This document shows, in pieces, positions 1-6,115 of a stretch of DNA of 6,419 nt (position 1 is its first letter; each line of letters begins with the position of its first letter). This DNA is from Bifidobacteriaceae bacterium (GTDB lineage: Bacteria > Actinomycetota > Actinomycetes > Actinomycetales > WQXJ01): contig JAIRNM010000151.1 in assembly GCA_031258055.1 (NCBI GenBank), forward strand, positions 1 to 6,419. The letters run 5' to 3'. The position numbers were made by a program, and so were the translations under genes. The notes under the pieces were generated by a model. It did no database searches, was not told the origin of the DNA, and saw only the letters and a program-made list of their open reading frames with translations.

Positions 1-167
1 CCCCCAGCCACCTGCGAGTTCTAGCCCAAACCCGAGTCCCAGCCCCAAGCCCCGACCCCGTAGCGCCCACCTTTCCAAACGTCAGACGGTGCTCCGGCTC
101 CTGGCTGATGACACGGCGCCATCGTGCAGAATGGCGATCAGCCGAGAGCGTGATGATGGTGCCCTGA
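1..167. other. Left-edge region with no assignable gene
   Basis: I recognise no gene here. The + strand is strongly C-skewed in bases 1-60 (32 C against 11 G by direct count). Two + strand frames enter open from the edge. One runs from base 2 to a TGA at 236-238 and begins with a Pro/Ser/Lys-rich stretch (SPNPSPSPKPRPR) like an actinobacterial linker or tail, but its last 24 codons lie inside the PIN toxin gene on the other strand. The other runs from base 3 to a TGA at 165-167, ending directly against the toxin stop codon at 168. Either could be the 3' end of a gene lying mostly outside the window, or both could be open by chance in GC-rich DNA. The frame ending at 167 has the more natural convergent geometry; the frame ending at 238 has the more protein-like composition. 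Neither shows a known domain. Confidence 0.3.
97..149. terminator. Long imperfect hairpin, possible toxin-antitoxin terminator
   Basis: The arms GGCTGAT (103-109) and ATCAGCC (137-143) are perfect complements. Inside them CGCCAT (117-122) pairs with ATGGCG (131-136) around an 8-base loop, leaving a 7-base bulge (110-116) on one side only. The outer stem can extend to 97/149 through one mismatch (101/145) and one G-T pair (102/144). It lies just downstream of the PIN toxin stop on the minus strand, where a terminator would be expected. No T-run follows on either strand, so it would be an atypical terminator of the kind reported in actinobacteria. It could equally be a structured RNA element or a recombination remnant. 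The pairing is visible; the function is inferred. Confidence 0.3.
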
Positions 168-623
168 CTAGACTGGGTCGGCTGGCGTGGGCGGCGGAGC
201 GAGCCAAGGATCGACCAGCGACAGGCCGACCGACGTGAAGTCTTGGGTGTTGCGCGTGGCCAGGGCGAAGCCGCGGCTCAAACAGATGGCCGCTATCTGA
301 GCGTCCGCCAGGCCCATTGTGCGCCCACGGCGCTCCTGGTCGGCGAGGAGTTGGCCACATCGCTCAGCCGCCTCCCGGTCAAAGTCCCAGATTCGATCCG
401 GCCCGAAGAGCGCGAGCGCTTCGCGCACTCCCGCTGTCAGATCATCGCGTCGCTTTCCTTCCGGTAGCCGGGCCAGCCCGTACTCCAATTCCATGACCGT
501 GACTGTGCTCAAATGCAAGCCCGCGGGGTCGCGAGCGTCCAGCCATCGCAGCACAGCGGCAGCCGGATTGGCCTTGGCGAGTTCGGAGACGACGTTGGTG
601 TCCAGCACAACCGGGTCACTCAT
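168..623 (-). CDS. vapC: VapC/FitB-like PIN-domain toxin (ribonuclease)
   Basis: This is a 151-residue PIN-domain protein, the toxin of a type II toxin-antitoxin pair. Such toxins are Mg2+/Mn2+-dependent endoribonucleases that cleave RNA, often tRNA or rRNA, and stop translation when the antitoxin is lost. The PIN signature is complete. The N-terminal strand VVLDTNVVSEL carries Asp8, the MELEYG helix carries Glu45, GLADAQIAA carries Asp107, and LATRNTQDF carries Asn125 and Asp128, so the usual acidic metal-binding cluster is present. Length fits the family. The start chosen is the ATG at 621-623, which places Asp8 at the usual distance from the N-terminus. The frame is open 22 codons further upstream, but that part lies inside the antitoxin gene and is not PIN-like. 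No clear Shine-Dalgarno precedes the ATG, and the antitoxin stop overlaps it by 8 bases (ATGAGTGA), so translation is probably coupled to the antitoxin. The Pro-rich C-terminal tail (residues 142-151) lies outside the core fold. Confidence 0.93.
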   Translation of the reverse strand: MSDPVVLDTNVVSELAKANPAAAVLRWLDARDPAGLHLSTVTVMELEYGLARLPEGKRRDDLTAGVREALALFGPDRIWDFDREAAERCGQLLADQERRGRTMGLADAQIAAICLSRGFALATRNTQDFTSVGLSLVDPWLAPPPTPADPV

Positions 624-867
624 CGAACACCGTTTCGGGGCCATCTTGGCGGCGGACGTTGTCAAACACGCCGGCGTAGTCGCGCCCACCTCGTGTCAGA
701 GTCTCATGGATCTCTGAGCCCATCCGGTGGGACTTGCTCGCGCTCGCTGCATCCCGCAGGATCATCCGGATTTCTGCCTCGGTCGATCGCCCGTTCGCAG
801 CCGCCCGTATTCGCAGCGCCCGCTGAGTCTCTTCGCCCACTCCCCGTATGGTCAGCACTTTGGCCAC
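616..867 (-). CDS. FitA-like ribbon-helix-helix antitoxin
   Basis: This 83-residue protein is the cognate antitoxin of the PIN toxin that follows it. Residues 3-8 (KVLTIR) form the DNA-contacting strand of a ribbon-helix-helix fold. Residues 11-23 and 28-40 are its two helices, with the NGRSTEAEIR sequence typical of FitA/VapB-type antitoxins. Residues 41-83 should form the toxin-neutralising tail, ending in an acidic FDE. The family dimerises through the ribbon-helix-helix, binds the PIN protein and represses its own promoter. I chose the GTG at 865-867 because it follows a full AGGAGG ribosome-binding site and puts the ribbon at residue 3, as in the family. The frame is open much further upstream, and an ATG at 904-906 would add 13 residues (MACSECKLTAGGT) that are not family-like. 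The gene ends 8 bases inside the toxin start, the usual antitoxin-first order. Confidence 0.9.
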   Translation of the reverse strand: MAKVLTIRGVGEETQRALRIRAAANGRSTEAEIRMILRDAASASKSHRMGSEIHETLTRGGRDYAGVFDNVRRQDGPETVFDE

Positions 868-1086
868 AGTTCCTCCTGCTGTCAACTTGCATTCACTGCA
901 TGCCATTCTACACCCGCGCTTGTCTTCGAACTGCCTTCTCGGCCCGTTCTCACTGTTTTCATCGGGAGGCTTTTCGGTGCCCGGCGGCATCGAATTGGCT
1001 ACACCTACATTTGATCGCGGCGCCGCTGTCGAGCCGGCCACATTAGAAGGCATTATTCGAAGAACCGTGAGCTACCCTTGTGTAAC
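868..1086. promoter_or_regulatory. Divergent spacer between the toxin-antitoxin operon and manA
   Basis: This spacer must hold promoters for both divergent units. For the minus-strand toxin-antitoxin operon, TAGAAT (minus strand, 905-910) matches the -10 consensus at five of six positions, but I see no good -35 at 16-18 bases. A short dyad TGCA-TTCAC-TGCA at 888-900 lies just downstream and could be an antitoxin operator, though 4-base arms are weak evidence. For manA, TACCCT (1073-1078) fits the actinobacterial TANNNT -10 pattern and would put transcription initiation close to the GTG at 1087, but its -35 is poor. TTCGAA occurs at 925-930 and 1056-1061, probably by chance. I see no small gene in this interval. 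Confidence 0.3.
872..877 (-). promoter_or_regulatory. Ribosome-binding site of the antitoxin gene
   Basis: On the minus strand this reads AGGAGG, a perfect Shine-Dalgarno core, followed by a 4-base spacer and the GTG at 865-867. It decides the start in favour of the GTG over upstream ATG codons. It is also much stronger than anything in front of the toxin ATG, which fits the usual excess of antitoxin over toxin. Confidence 0.75.
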
Positions 1087-2253
1087 GTGCTTCGTCTAGA
1101 CCATGTTGTGCGCGACTACGCCTGGGGATCGGTCGATGCGATTCCGCGGCTGTTAGGGCTAGAACCGACTGGTCAGCCGGTGGCGGAGGTTTGGCTGGGG
1201 GCGCACCGGACCGGCTCGGCCGTGGTCGATGCCGGCGTCCCCCTGCGTGATGTCATTGCCCGCAACCCGCTGGCTTGTTGTGGTGAACCGGCCGGCGAGT
1301 TGCCGTTCCTGCTCAAAGTTCTGGGGGTGGCCAATCCGCTTTCGCTCCAAGTCCACCCCGGCGCCGACCAGTCGCGTGGCGGCTACGCGCGCGAAGAAGC
1401 GGCCGGAATTGCGCTTGAAGCGCCGAACCGCACCTATAAGGACCCCTTCGCCAAGCCGGAGATGATCTACGCCCTGTCCTCCTTCGAACTGCTGGCCGGG
1501 TTCAGGCGGTCGGAGGAGGTAAGGGCGTCATTGGAGCCGCTGGCGGCTAGTTCTACCCTGGCGGCGGCGATGGCCCAAGCCTTGGCGCCTGGCGGGCGCG
1601 ACAGTTTGCGCCAGGCCGTCCAGACCGCGCTGACCGGCGCCGAGGCCAACCAGTCGGCGGTCGAGGAGTTCACCGCCGCCTGTCGGCGTCAGCTAGGCGC
1701 TCCCGGCGCTGACCCTGGACCGTACGCCCTGCCGGTCGCATTGGCCAAGCGTTTTCCGGGAGACCGGGGCCTGGCGGTGGTGATGACGATGGCACATGTT
1801 TCCCTCGCCCCGGGTGAGGCTATGTACGTGGCTCCGGGCACTCTCCACAGCTACCTCCGGGGGCTCGGAATTGAAGTGATGGGCGCTTCCGACAACGTCT
1901 TGCGGGCCGGCTTGACCGGCAAATACATTGACCGCGAGCGGGTCGCCACCACAATCGACTGGTCGGGACGGCCACCGGCGCGCCCAGCCGTCAGCCGGGT
2001 GGGCTCAATTCGCCTGCTGCGACCGCCGACCGATGTTTTTCAGCTAGCTGATATCCGCGTCAGCGGTGTGGTCGAGGTGGCGTTGGAGGGGCCACGCCTG
2101 GCCCTAGCTTTGGAAGGTGAAGTAACCGCTTTCACAGACTTGGGTTCGTTACATCTAGCTCGTGGCGGGGCGCTCTTCGCCATGTCATCGGAAGGACCGG
2201 TCACGTTGCGGGGCAAAGGCCGGGTGGTGATGGCGGCATCGGGAAGGCGCTGA
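1087..2253 (+). CDS. manA: Mannose-6-phosphate isomerase, class I
   Basis: ManA is a zinc enzyme that interconverts fructose-6-phosphate and mannose-6-phosphate in the cytoplasm, supplying mannose for GDP-mannose and mannosylated envelope glycans, or letting mannose enter glycolysis. The 388-residue protein has the class I hallmarks. The N-terminal RDYAWGS motif is at residues 9-15. LSLQVHPG carries zinc ligands Gln88 and His90, and KDPFAKPEMIYAL carries zinc ligand Glu125. APGTLHSYLRG carries zinc ligand His254, and SDNVLRAGLTGK carries active-site Arg273 and Lys279. The C-terminal part (about 300-388) is the cupin-like end. I prefer the GTG at 1087, giving MLRLDHVVRDYAWGS like family N-termini; the TTG at 1078 would add three residues. 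Neither has a convincing Shine-Dalgarno, so a very short leader is possible. The last 12 codons including the stop are repeated 72 bases downstream. Mycobacterial and other actinobacterial genomes also keep manA near whiB2. Confidence 0.95.
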   Translation: MLRLDHVVRDYAWGSVDAIPRLLGLEPTGQPVAEVWLGAHRTGSAVVDAGVPLRDVIARNPLACCGEPAGELPFLLKVLGVANPLSLQVHPGADQSRGGYAREEAAGIALEAPNRTYKDPFAKPEMIYALSSFELLAGFRRSEEVRASLEPLAASSTLAAAMAQALAPGGRDSLRQAVQTALTGAEANQSAVEEFTAACRRQLGAPGADPGPYALPVALAKRFPGDRGLAVVMTMAHVSLAPGEAMYVAPGTLHSYLRGLGIEVMGASDNVLRAGLTGKYIDRERVATTIDWSGRPPARPAVSRVGSIRLLRPPTDVFQLADIRVSGVVEVALEGPRLALALEGEVTAFTDLGSLHLARGGALFAMSSEGPVTLRGKGRVVMAASGRR

Positions 2254-2256
2254 AAC
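2218..2256 (+). repeat. 39-base direct repeat, copy 1 (3' end of manA)
   Basis: Copy 1 spans the last 11 sense codons of manA (GRVVMAASGRR), the TGA stop and the next three bases. It is identical over all 39 bases to the copy at 2290-2328. The base on each side differs between copies, so the identity ends sharply. Confidence 0.95.
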
Positions 2257-2289
2257 GGGCTGGCTGACCAACCGCGCGGCTGGCCCTGC

Positions 2290-2328
2290 GGCCGGGTGGT
2301 GATGGCGGCATCGGGAAGGCGCTGAAAC
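2290..2328 (+). repeat. 39-base direct repeat, copy 2 (downstream of manA)
   Basis: Copy 2 starts exactly 72 bases (24 codons) after copy 1, so it stays in the manA reading frame. If the first stop were read through, the protein would continue through NGLADQPRGWPC and end at the same GRVVMAASGRR sequence and a second TGA (2323-2325). The 33 bases between the copies (2257-2289) do not resemble the manA sequence before copy 1, so this is not a simple tandem duplication of one longer unit. Copy 2 is bracketed by an interrupted inverted repeat: GCTGGC and CAACC at 2259-2273 pair with GGTTG and GCCAGC at 2330-2344. Confidence 0.95.
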
Positions 2329-2396
2329 TGGTTGAGGGGCCAGCGCCAGACGTCGGGCCGAGGCAAGCGGAAGGCGGCCAAAGCGGGCGAGTCGGG

Positions 2397-2522
2397 CCGG
2401 TTTAGCTACCGGATGGCCGTATTATGGGTTTTTTCACCTGGGGACTTGCGTAGATCACAAAGGTGTAATTTCATTAGTGCAACCTTTTTGACCGTTTTAG
2501 GTGCCTGCGGAGGAGACGACAC
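2397..2522 (+). promoter_or_regulatory. AT-rich structured leader and promoter region of whiB2
   Basis: Bases 2401-2500 contain only 42 G or C, far below the flanking genes. Visible elements are: CCGGT-ttagct-ACCGG (2397-2412); TATTAT (2420-2425), a five-of-six match to a -10 box; a six-T run (2429-2434); CACCT (2435-2439) complementary to AGGTG (2461-2465); and AAAGGT (2459-2464) complementary to ACCTTT (2482-2487), with an inner TAAT/ATTA pair and five Ts at the 3' arm. These dyads could be regulator sites, alternative RNA stems or an attenuator-like hairpin. TATTAT lacks a clear -35; TAATTT (2466-2471) is an alternative -10. whiB genes are often tightly controlled and self-regulated in actinobacteria. 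Bases 2329-2396 show nothing I can name. Confidence 0.5.
2509..2515 (+). promoter_or_regulatory. Ribosome-binding site of whiB2
   Basis: GGAGGAG with a 7-base spacer precedes the ATG at 2523. This fixes the start there rather than at the in-frame ATG at 2568 (residue 16), which has no comparable site. Confidence 0.85.
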
Positions 2523-2846
2523 ATGTGGAACGTACTGGGCGAAGGCGCCCTCACCCTTGAGTCGGGCATGATTGATCCGCGATCGGTTTTCCCTGACGTG
2601 CTGGGTGAGCGCGACGAATCCGGACCTCTTAGCTGGCAACAGCGTGCGCTTTGTCCGCAAACCGATCCGGAGGCGTTCTTCCCCGAAAAGGGAGGCTCAA
2701 CTCGGGAAGCCAAGCGAATTTGCGCCTCCTGCGAGGTTCGAGTCGAGTGCTTGGACTACGCTCTGGAGAACGACGAACGCTTCGGCATCTGGGGCGGCTA
2801 CTCCGAACGTGAGCGCCGCCGCCTGAAACAGCGCAGGTCCGGCTGA
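2523..2846 (+). CDS. whiB2: WhiB2/WhmD-type iron-sulfur transcriptional regulator
   Basis: This 107-residue protein is a WhiB-family regulator. Four cysteines bind an oxygen- and NO-sensitive [4Fe-4S] cluster: Cys44, Cys67, Cys70 and Cys76, in C-x22-C-x2-C-x5-C spacing with the CxxC at 67-70. The family turn GIWGG is at residues 88-92, and a basic DNA-binding tail (SERERRRLKQRR) is at 94-105. The stretch around LCPQTDPEAFFPEKGGSTRE (residues 43-62), together with RFGIWGG, closely matches what I recall of mycobacterial WhiB2/WhmD, which is needed for septation and cell division; WhiB proteins commonly act with the primary sigma factor. The first 35 or so residues are variable and acidic, as in relatives. 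The gene lies behind an AT-rich leader and strong ribosome-binding site and is followed after only 2 bases by the GT2 gene, so the two are probably co-transcribed. Family assignment is very secure; the WhiB2 subtype is inferred from motif similarity. Confidence 0.95.
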   Translation: MWNVLGEGALTLESGMIDPRSVFPDVLGERDESGPLSWQQRALCPQTDPEAFFPEKGGSTREAKRICASCEVRVECLDYALENDERFGIWGGYSERERRRLKQRRSG

Positions 2847-2848
2847 CG

Positions 2849-5800
2849 GTGCCGAACCAGTCCGCGTCGCACGCCAAACCGGTTGCCTCGGCCCCGCTGG
2901 CCCCGGGCACGCCGAAGGCCGAGGCGCTGGCCGTCGTGGCGGTGGTGGCGACCCGTGGCCGCTCCGAATACCTGCCGCGGGCGCTAGTAGCGTTGGCCGC
3001 CCAAACCACTAGGCCGACCGCTGTTGTGGTGGTGGACGCTGGCGCCCGTTCCGACCCGGCCATCGCCGAGATGGCCATCCGCTGCGGCATCCCGCGCGAA
3101 ATCCTGACCGTTGTCCACGCTGTCAGAGCCAAGAACTTCGGCCAGGCAGTCGCCGCTGGGCTGCTCGGGCGCGACACTGGGGCCTTGATCTGGCTCCTCC
3201 ACGACGACTCTTATCCGGAGCCCGATTGCCTCGCCAACCTGATGGTCCGGGCCGAACTATCCCCGTCAGTGGCAGTGGTCGGCCCCAAACAGGTCCAGGC
3301 CGAAGACCCAGCCCGCTTGGGCGAAGTCGGCGTCACCACCACGCCGTTCGGCCGCCGCCTGCCCTACGGCCAAGAGGGCGAATTAGACCAAGGCCAATAC
3401 GACGGCCTGGAGGACGTCCTAGCGGTCGGGTCGGCCGGAATGCTGGTCCGCAGCGAAGTTTGGTCTTCGCTGGGCGGTTTCACGCCAGCCCTTGGCCCCT
3501 TCCGCGACGGCTTGGAATTCTGCCGCCGCGCCCGCTTGGCCGGATTCAGGGTGGCCGTCGAACCAACCGCTGTGATTGGGCACGAGCAGGCGACTTACAG
3601 AGGCCTGCGGGACACCGACCGCCGGGGCAGGCCTTTGCCGCCCTCGACCCGGCGTTCATATGGGGCGCGCCGCCGCGCTTTCATTTTTTCCGAACTGGTT
3701 GACGCCCCCCTTTGGGCCCTGCTGCCGATCGGCCTGGTCGCCGTCCTGGCGGGCCTGGGCCGCTTCTTTTGGCGTATCGCCGCCAAGGACTTCCGTTTGG
3801 CGGTGGCTGAGATCACCGCCCCGCTGGCTGTCGTTACCAGGGCCGATGCCGTCGCCAGGGCCCGCTACGTAGCCCACCGCACACGCCGCTCCCCACGCCG
3901 GATGCTGGCACCCCTAGAAATCTCCGTCGCCGAAGCCCGCCAAGCCAGGCGCGACCGACGCTTGACTGAGGCGGAACTCAGGCGCCAAGCGCTCGCTCCA
4001 ACCGAAATCGAAATGGCCGAACACCGCGAACTGGCCTCACGTCGCCGGCGCATGGTTGGCTTCGTCATCGCCGCGGCTCTAGCGGTTACAGCCGCTGCTT
4101 TGTACCGGCTAGCCGGTCCCGGCGCCGTCCTCGGCGGGGCGCTTGGCTTGCAGGACGCCAGCCCGGTGGACCTGGCCCGGATCGCCAGCGGCGGCTGGCT
4201 GCGCGAGGGCCTAGGCGAAGCCGGGCCGGGTGATCCGTTCAGCGCTGTTCTCGCCCTGGTCACTTTGCTTTGCTTGGGTGACGGGGGCACCGCTGTCAAA
4301 GCGCTGTTGCTCGCCATCCCGCTGCTGGCGGCGTTGGGCGCTTGGTTCGCGGCTGGGGCCGCCGCCCGTTCAGTTTGGATCAGAGCTTGGGTGGCATTGT
4401 TCTATTTGGCCGCGCCGTCGCTGTGGACGGCTCTGTCCGATGGGCGTTTGGGCGCCGCTACGGCCCATGTCGCCCTGCCCTGGGCGCTACTCGGGGCGGC
4501 TCGCGCCATTGGCGTTAACCGTTTGGATGTGCGTCCGGCGGTGGTCGATGCCGACGGCAATGTGACTGCCCCCGCTGCCCTGGAACACGGCGGCTCGTTG
4601 GCCGCCGCCGCTTTCGGAGGCTTGGCCTTCACGCTGGTGGCGGCCGGTAGCCCCGCCCTGCTACCGGCCGGACTGGTGGCAGTAGCGGTGTTATTCGTGA
4701 TCGCTGGCCGGGGTAGGCGGCTGCGCTTAGTCTGGCTGGTCTTGCCCGCTCTGGCTTTATTCGCGCCGCTCCTGGCGCGGGCGCTCGCGGACGGACAGTG
4801 GCGGAGCCTGTTGGCCGGTCCAGGGCTGGTCGCGGGCTACGAACCGGCGGCGTTCTGGCTTCAACTGCTTGGCTGGCCCAGCCAGCCAGTGCTACCAGCG
4901 GTTGTTCCCGGATCGCTGGTAGAAGCGGTGGCAGCGGCGACAACGCTGGGGTTGTTCCTGGCCGCGGTAGTGGCGTTGTTCCGGACCGGGCCAGCGGCAC
5001 GGGGCGTTCGATTCGGTTGGTTCTTAGCTTTGATTGGCGGTGCGGTGCTGTTTGGACTGGACCGGCTGGCCGTGTCTGTCAGCGGACTGGAGCCGGTCAG
5101 GGCTTGGCCGGGTGGGGCTTGCGCCTTGATCCTGGCCGGTTTGTCCCTCGCCGCCGCCGTTGGCCTGAGCGGTTTGGTGGGCGAAGTCGGCGGCCGGGCG
5201 CGCCCCGCCCGCGCTGGGCTGGCCGCGGTTGGCGTGATCGTATTGGTAGTCGGCCCGCTGGCCGGGGCCGCGATTGACGTTTGGCAGAGATTGACTGTCT
5301 CCGAGGTGCGCCGAGTCGCTTCGGCTCCCATGCCGCCAATTGTCGCGGCCGAGGCGGACAGCGCCCGGGCGACGTACGCCCTGAACGTCGCTACTGCTGA
5401 AGGATCGGTTCTGGCGTGGGATTTGGTGCGGGGCTCCGGCCATCAGATCTGGGAGGCCGAGGGCCTGGTTTCGTCCCGACGGTTGGCCGGTCTACCCGGT
5501 TCGGTAGGACCATTGGACGCCGCTGACCAGGCGGTTGGCGAGCTTCTGGCCGGTATCTACGCCCGCAATCCGGGTGACGCCAGTTTGCGACTGGCGCTGT
5601 TCGGGGTCGGGTTCGTGTTGGCGGACCCAGCTGAGTTTGCGCTCGGCGCCGCCTTTGACGCCACCCCGGGATTGACCAGGGTCCGTGAAGGCGACGGCGG
5701 CGCCGTGGTCTGGCAGGTCTCACCCGAAGGCTTCGAGGGGACCGATGGCGCGACGGTCGACGCGGCCGGGCGCCTGCATGTGGTGGGCCCCGATGGTGCC

Positions 5801-6115
5801 GCCACCGCTTTGGCCGCCGGAGCCAGCACCAGTCTCAGAGCCGACCTGGCTAACGGAACGGACGGGCGCCGATTGATCCTGGCCGAACGGACTGACAGCC
5901 GTTGGCGGGCAACCTTGAACGGCCAAGCGCTCGCTGCCGCCCAGACGGATGAGTGGTACCAAAGCTTCGAGTTGCCGGCCGGCTCGGGCCAACTCCGGGT
6001 TTGGTATGACCAGCCGTCCGTCTTCGGCTGGGTTCAAGCCGGGGTGTTGGTGTTGGCGCTGTTGCTGGCCCTGCCGCTGCGTTCGGCCGGGCGTCCGGCG
6101 AAGGAGGAGAACTGA
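2849..6115 (+). CDS. Large GT2 glycosyltransferase / polytopic membrane fusion protein
   Basis: This 1088-residue protein joins a cytoplasmic glycosyltransferase to a membrane part and an outside domain. Residues 27-250 are a GT-A family 2 domain: the nucleotide-binding strand (VVAVVATRGRSEYL), the metal-binding LHDDS (Asp119, Asp120), GSAGMLVRSEVWSSLGGF (194-211), the acceptor/catalytic region FRDGLEFCRRARLAGFRV (Asp220, Glu223), and GHEQATYRG (244-252). A first hydrophobic segment is at about 286-305. A basic, helical, probably cytoplasmic linker occupies 310-402. Some ten or more membrane segments run from 404 to 812. An extracytoplasmic domain (813-1058) ends in WRATLNGQ, like the C-terminal domain of YfhO-type membrane proteins, and a last membrane helix is at 1060-1077. 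The GTG start follows whiB2 by 2 bases with only a weak ribosome-binding site, so translation is probably coupled. The likely role is transfer of a sugar onto a lipid-linked or envelope acceptor; donor and acceptor are unknown. Nearby manA makes mannose a guess only. Confidence 0.88.
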   Translation: MPNQSASHAKPVASAPLAPGTPKAEALAVVAVVATRGRSEYLPRALVALAAQTTRPTAVVVVDAGARSDPAIAEMAIRCGIPREILTVVHAVRAKNFGQAVAAGLLGRDTGALIWLLHDDSYPEPDCLANLMVRAELSPSVAVVGPKQVQAEDPARLGEVGVTTTPFGRRLPYGQEGELDQGQYDGLEDVLAVGSAGMLVRSEVWSSLGGFTPALGPFRDGLEFCRRARLAGFRVAVEPTAVIGHEQATYRGLRDTDRRGRPLPPSTRRSYGARRRAFIFSELVDAPLWALLPIGLVAVLAGLGRFFWRIAAKDFRLAVAEITAPLAVVTRADAVARARYVAHRTRRSPRRMLAPLEISVAEARQARRDRRLTEAELRRQALAPTEIEMAEHRELASRRRRMVGFVIAAALAVTAAALYRLAGPGAVLGGALGLQDASPVDLARIASGGWLREGLGEAGPGDPFSAVLALVTLLCLGDGGTAVKALLLAIPLLAALGAWFAAGAAARSVWIRAWVALFYLAAPSLWTALSDGRLGAATAHVALPWALLGAARAIGVNRLDVRPAVVDADGNVTAPAALEHGGSLAAAAFGGLAFTLVAAGSPALLPAGLVAVAVLFVIAGRGRRLRLVWLVLPALALFAPLLARALADGQWRSLLAGPGLVAGYEPAAFWLQLLGWPSQPVLPAVVPGSLVEAVAAATTLGLFLAAVVALFRTGPAARGVRFGWFLALIGGAVLFGLDRLAVSVSGLEPVRAWPGGACALILAGLSLAAAVGLSGLVGEVGGRARPARAGLAAVGVIVLVVGPLAGAAIDVWQRLTVSEVRRVASAPMPPIVAAEADSARATYALNVATAEGSVLAWDLVRGSGHQIWEAEGLVSSRRLAGLPGSVGPLDAADQAVGELLAGIYARNPGDASLRLALFGVGFVLADPAEFALGAAFDATPGLTRVREGDGGAVVWQVSPEGFEGTDGATVDAAGRLHVVGPDGAATALAAGASTSLRADLANGTDGRRLILAERTDSRWRATLNGQALAAAQTDEWYQSFELPAGSGQLRVWYDQPSVFGWVQAGVLVLALLLALPLRSAGRPAKEEN
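6103..6108 (+). promoter_or_regulatory. Ribosome-binding site of the DUF5719-like gene
   Basis: GGAGGA lies inside the last codons of the GT2 gene, 6 bases before the ATG at 6115. It supports this start and a coupled TGATG junction. Confidence 0.8.

Noticed and set aside
97..149. Hairpin as an integron attC site
   Set aside because: The bulged stem is of roughly suitable size, but I see no RYYYAAC/GTTRRRY core pair at its ends and no integrase.
888..904. TGCA-TTCAC-TGCA dyad as a firm antitoxin operator
   Set aside because: The arms are only 4 bases and TGCA is itself palindromic, so chance occurrence is likely. It is mentioned only as a possibility within the spacer entry.
868..1053. Upstream extension of the antitoxin frame to an ATG at 1051-1053
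   Set aside because: The extra residues are not family-like, and a perfect AGGAGG stands directly before the internal GTG at 865-867.
2040..2381. Minus-strand open frame of 113 codons containing the peptide FQRLPDAAITTRP twice
   Set aside because: It is antisense to the end of manA, and the repeated peptide is simply the translation of the 39-base direct repeat. There is no ribosome-binding site or family likeness.
2397..2434. CCGGT/ACCGG stem plus six Ts as a standard intrinsic terminator for manA
   Set aside because: The T-run begins 16 bases after the stem ends, too far for a standard intrinsic terminator, and the stem is only 5 pairs.
2332..2571. Small plus-strand open frame across the whiB2 leader
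   Set aside because: It crosses the AT-rich regulatory region and overlaps whiB2 in another frame. Its composition does not look like a protein and no ribosome-binding site precedes it.
3865..4317. Minus-strand open frame of 150 codons inside the GT2 gene, with several similar ones up to 6320
   Set aside because: They are antisense to a clearly coding GC-rich gene, are rich in Pro/Arg/Ala/Ser, and have no domain likeness: the usual shadow frames of high-GC DNA.
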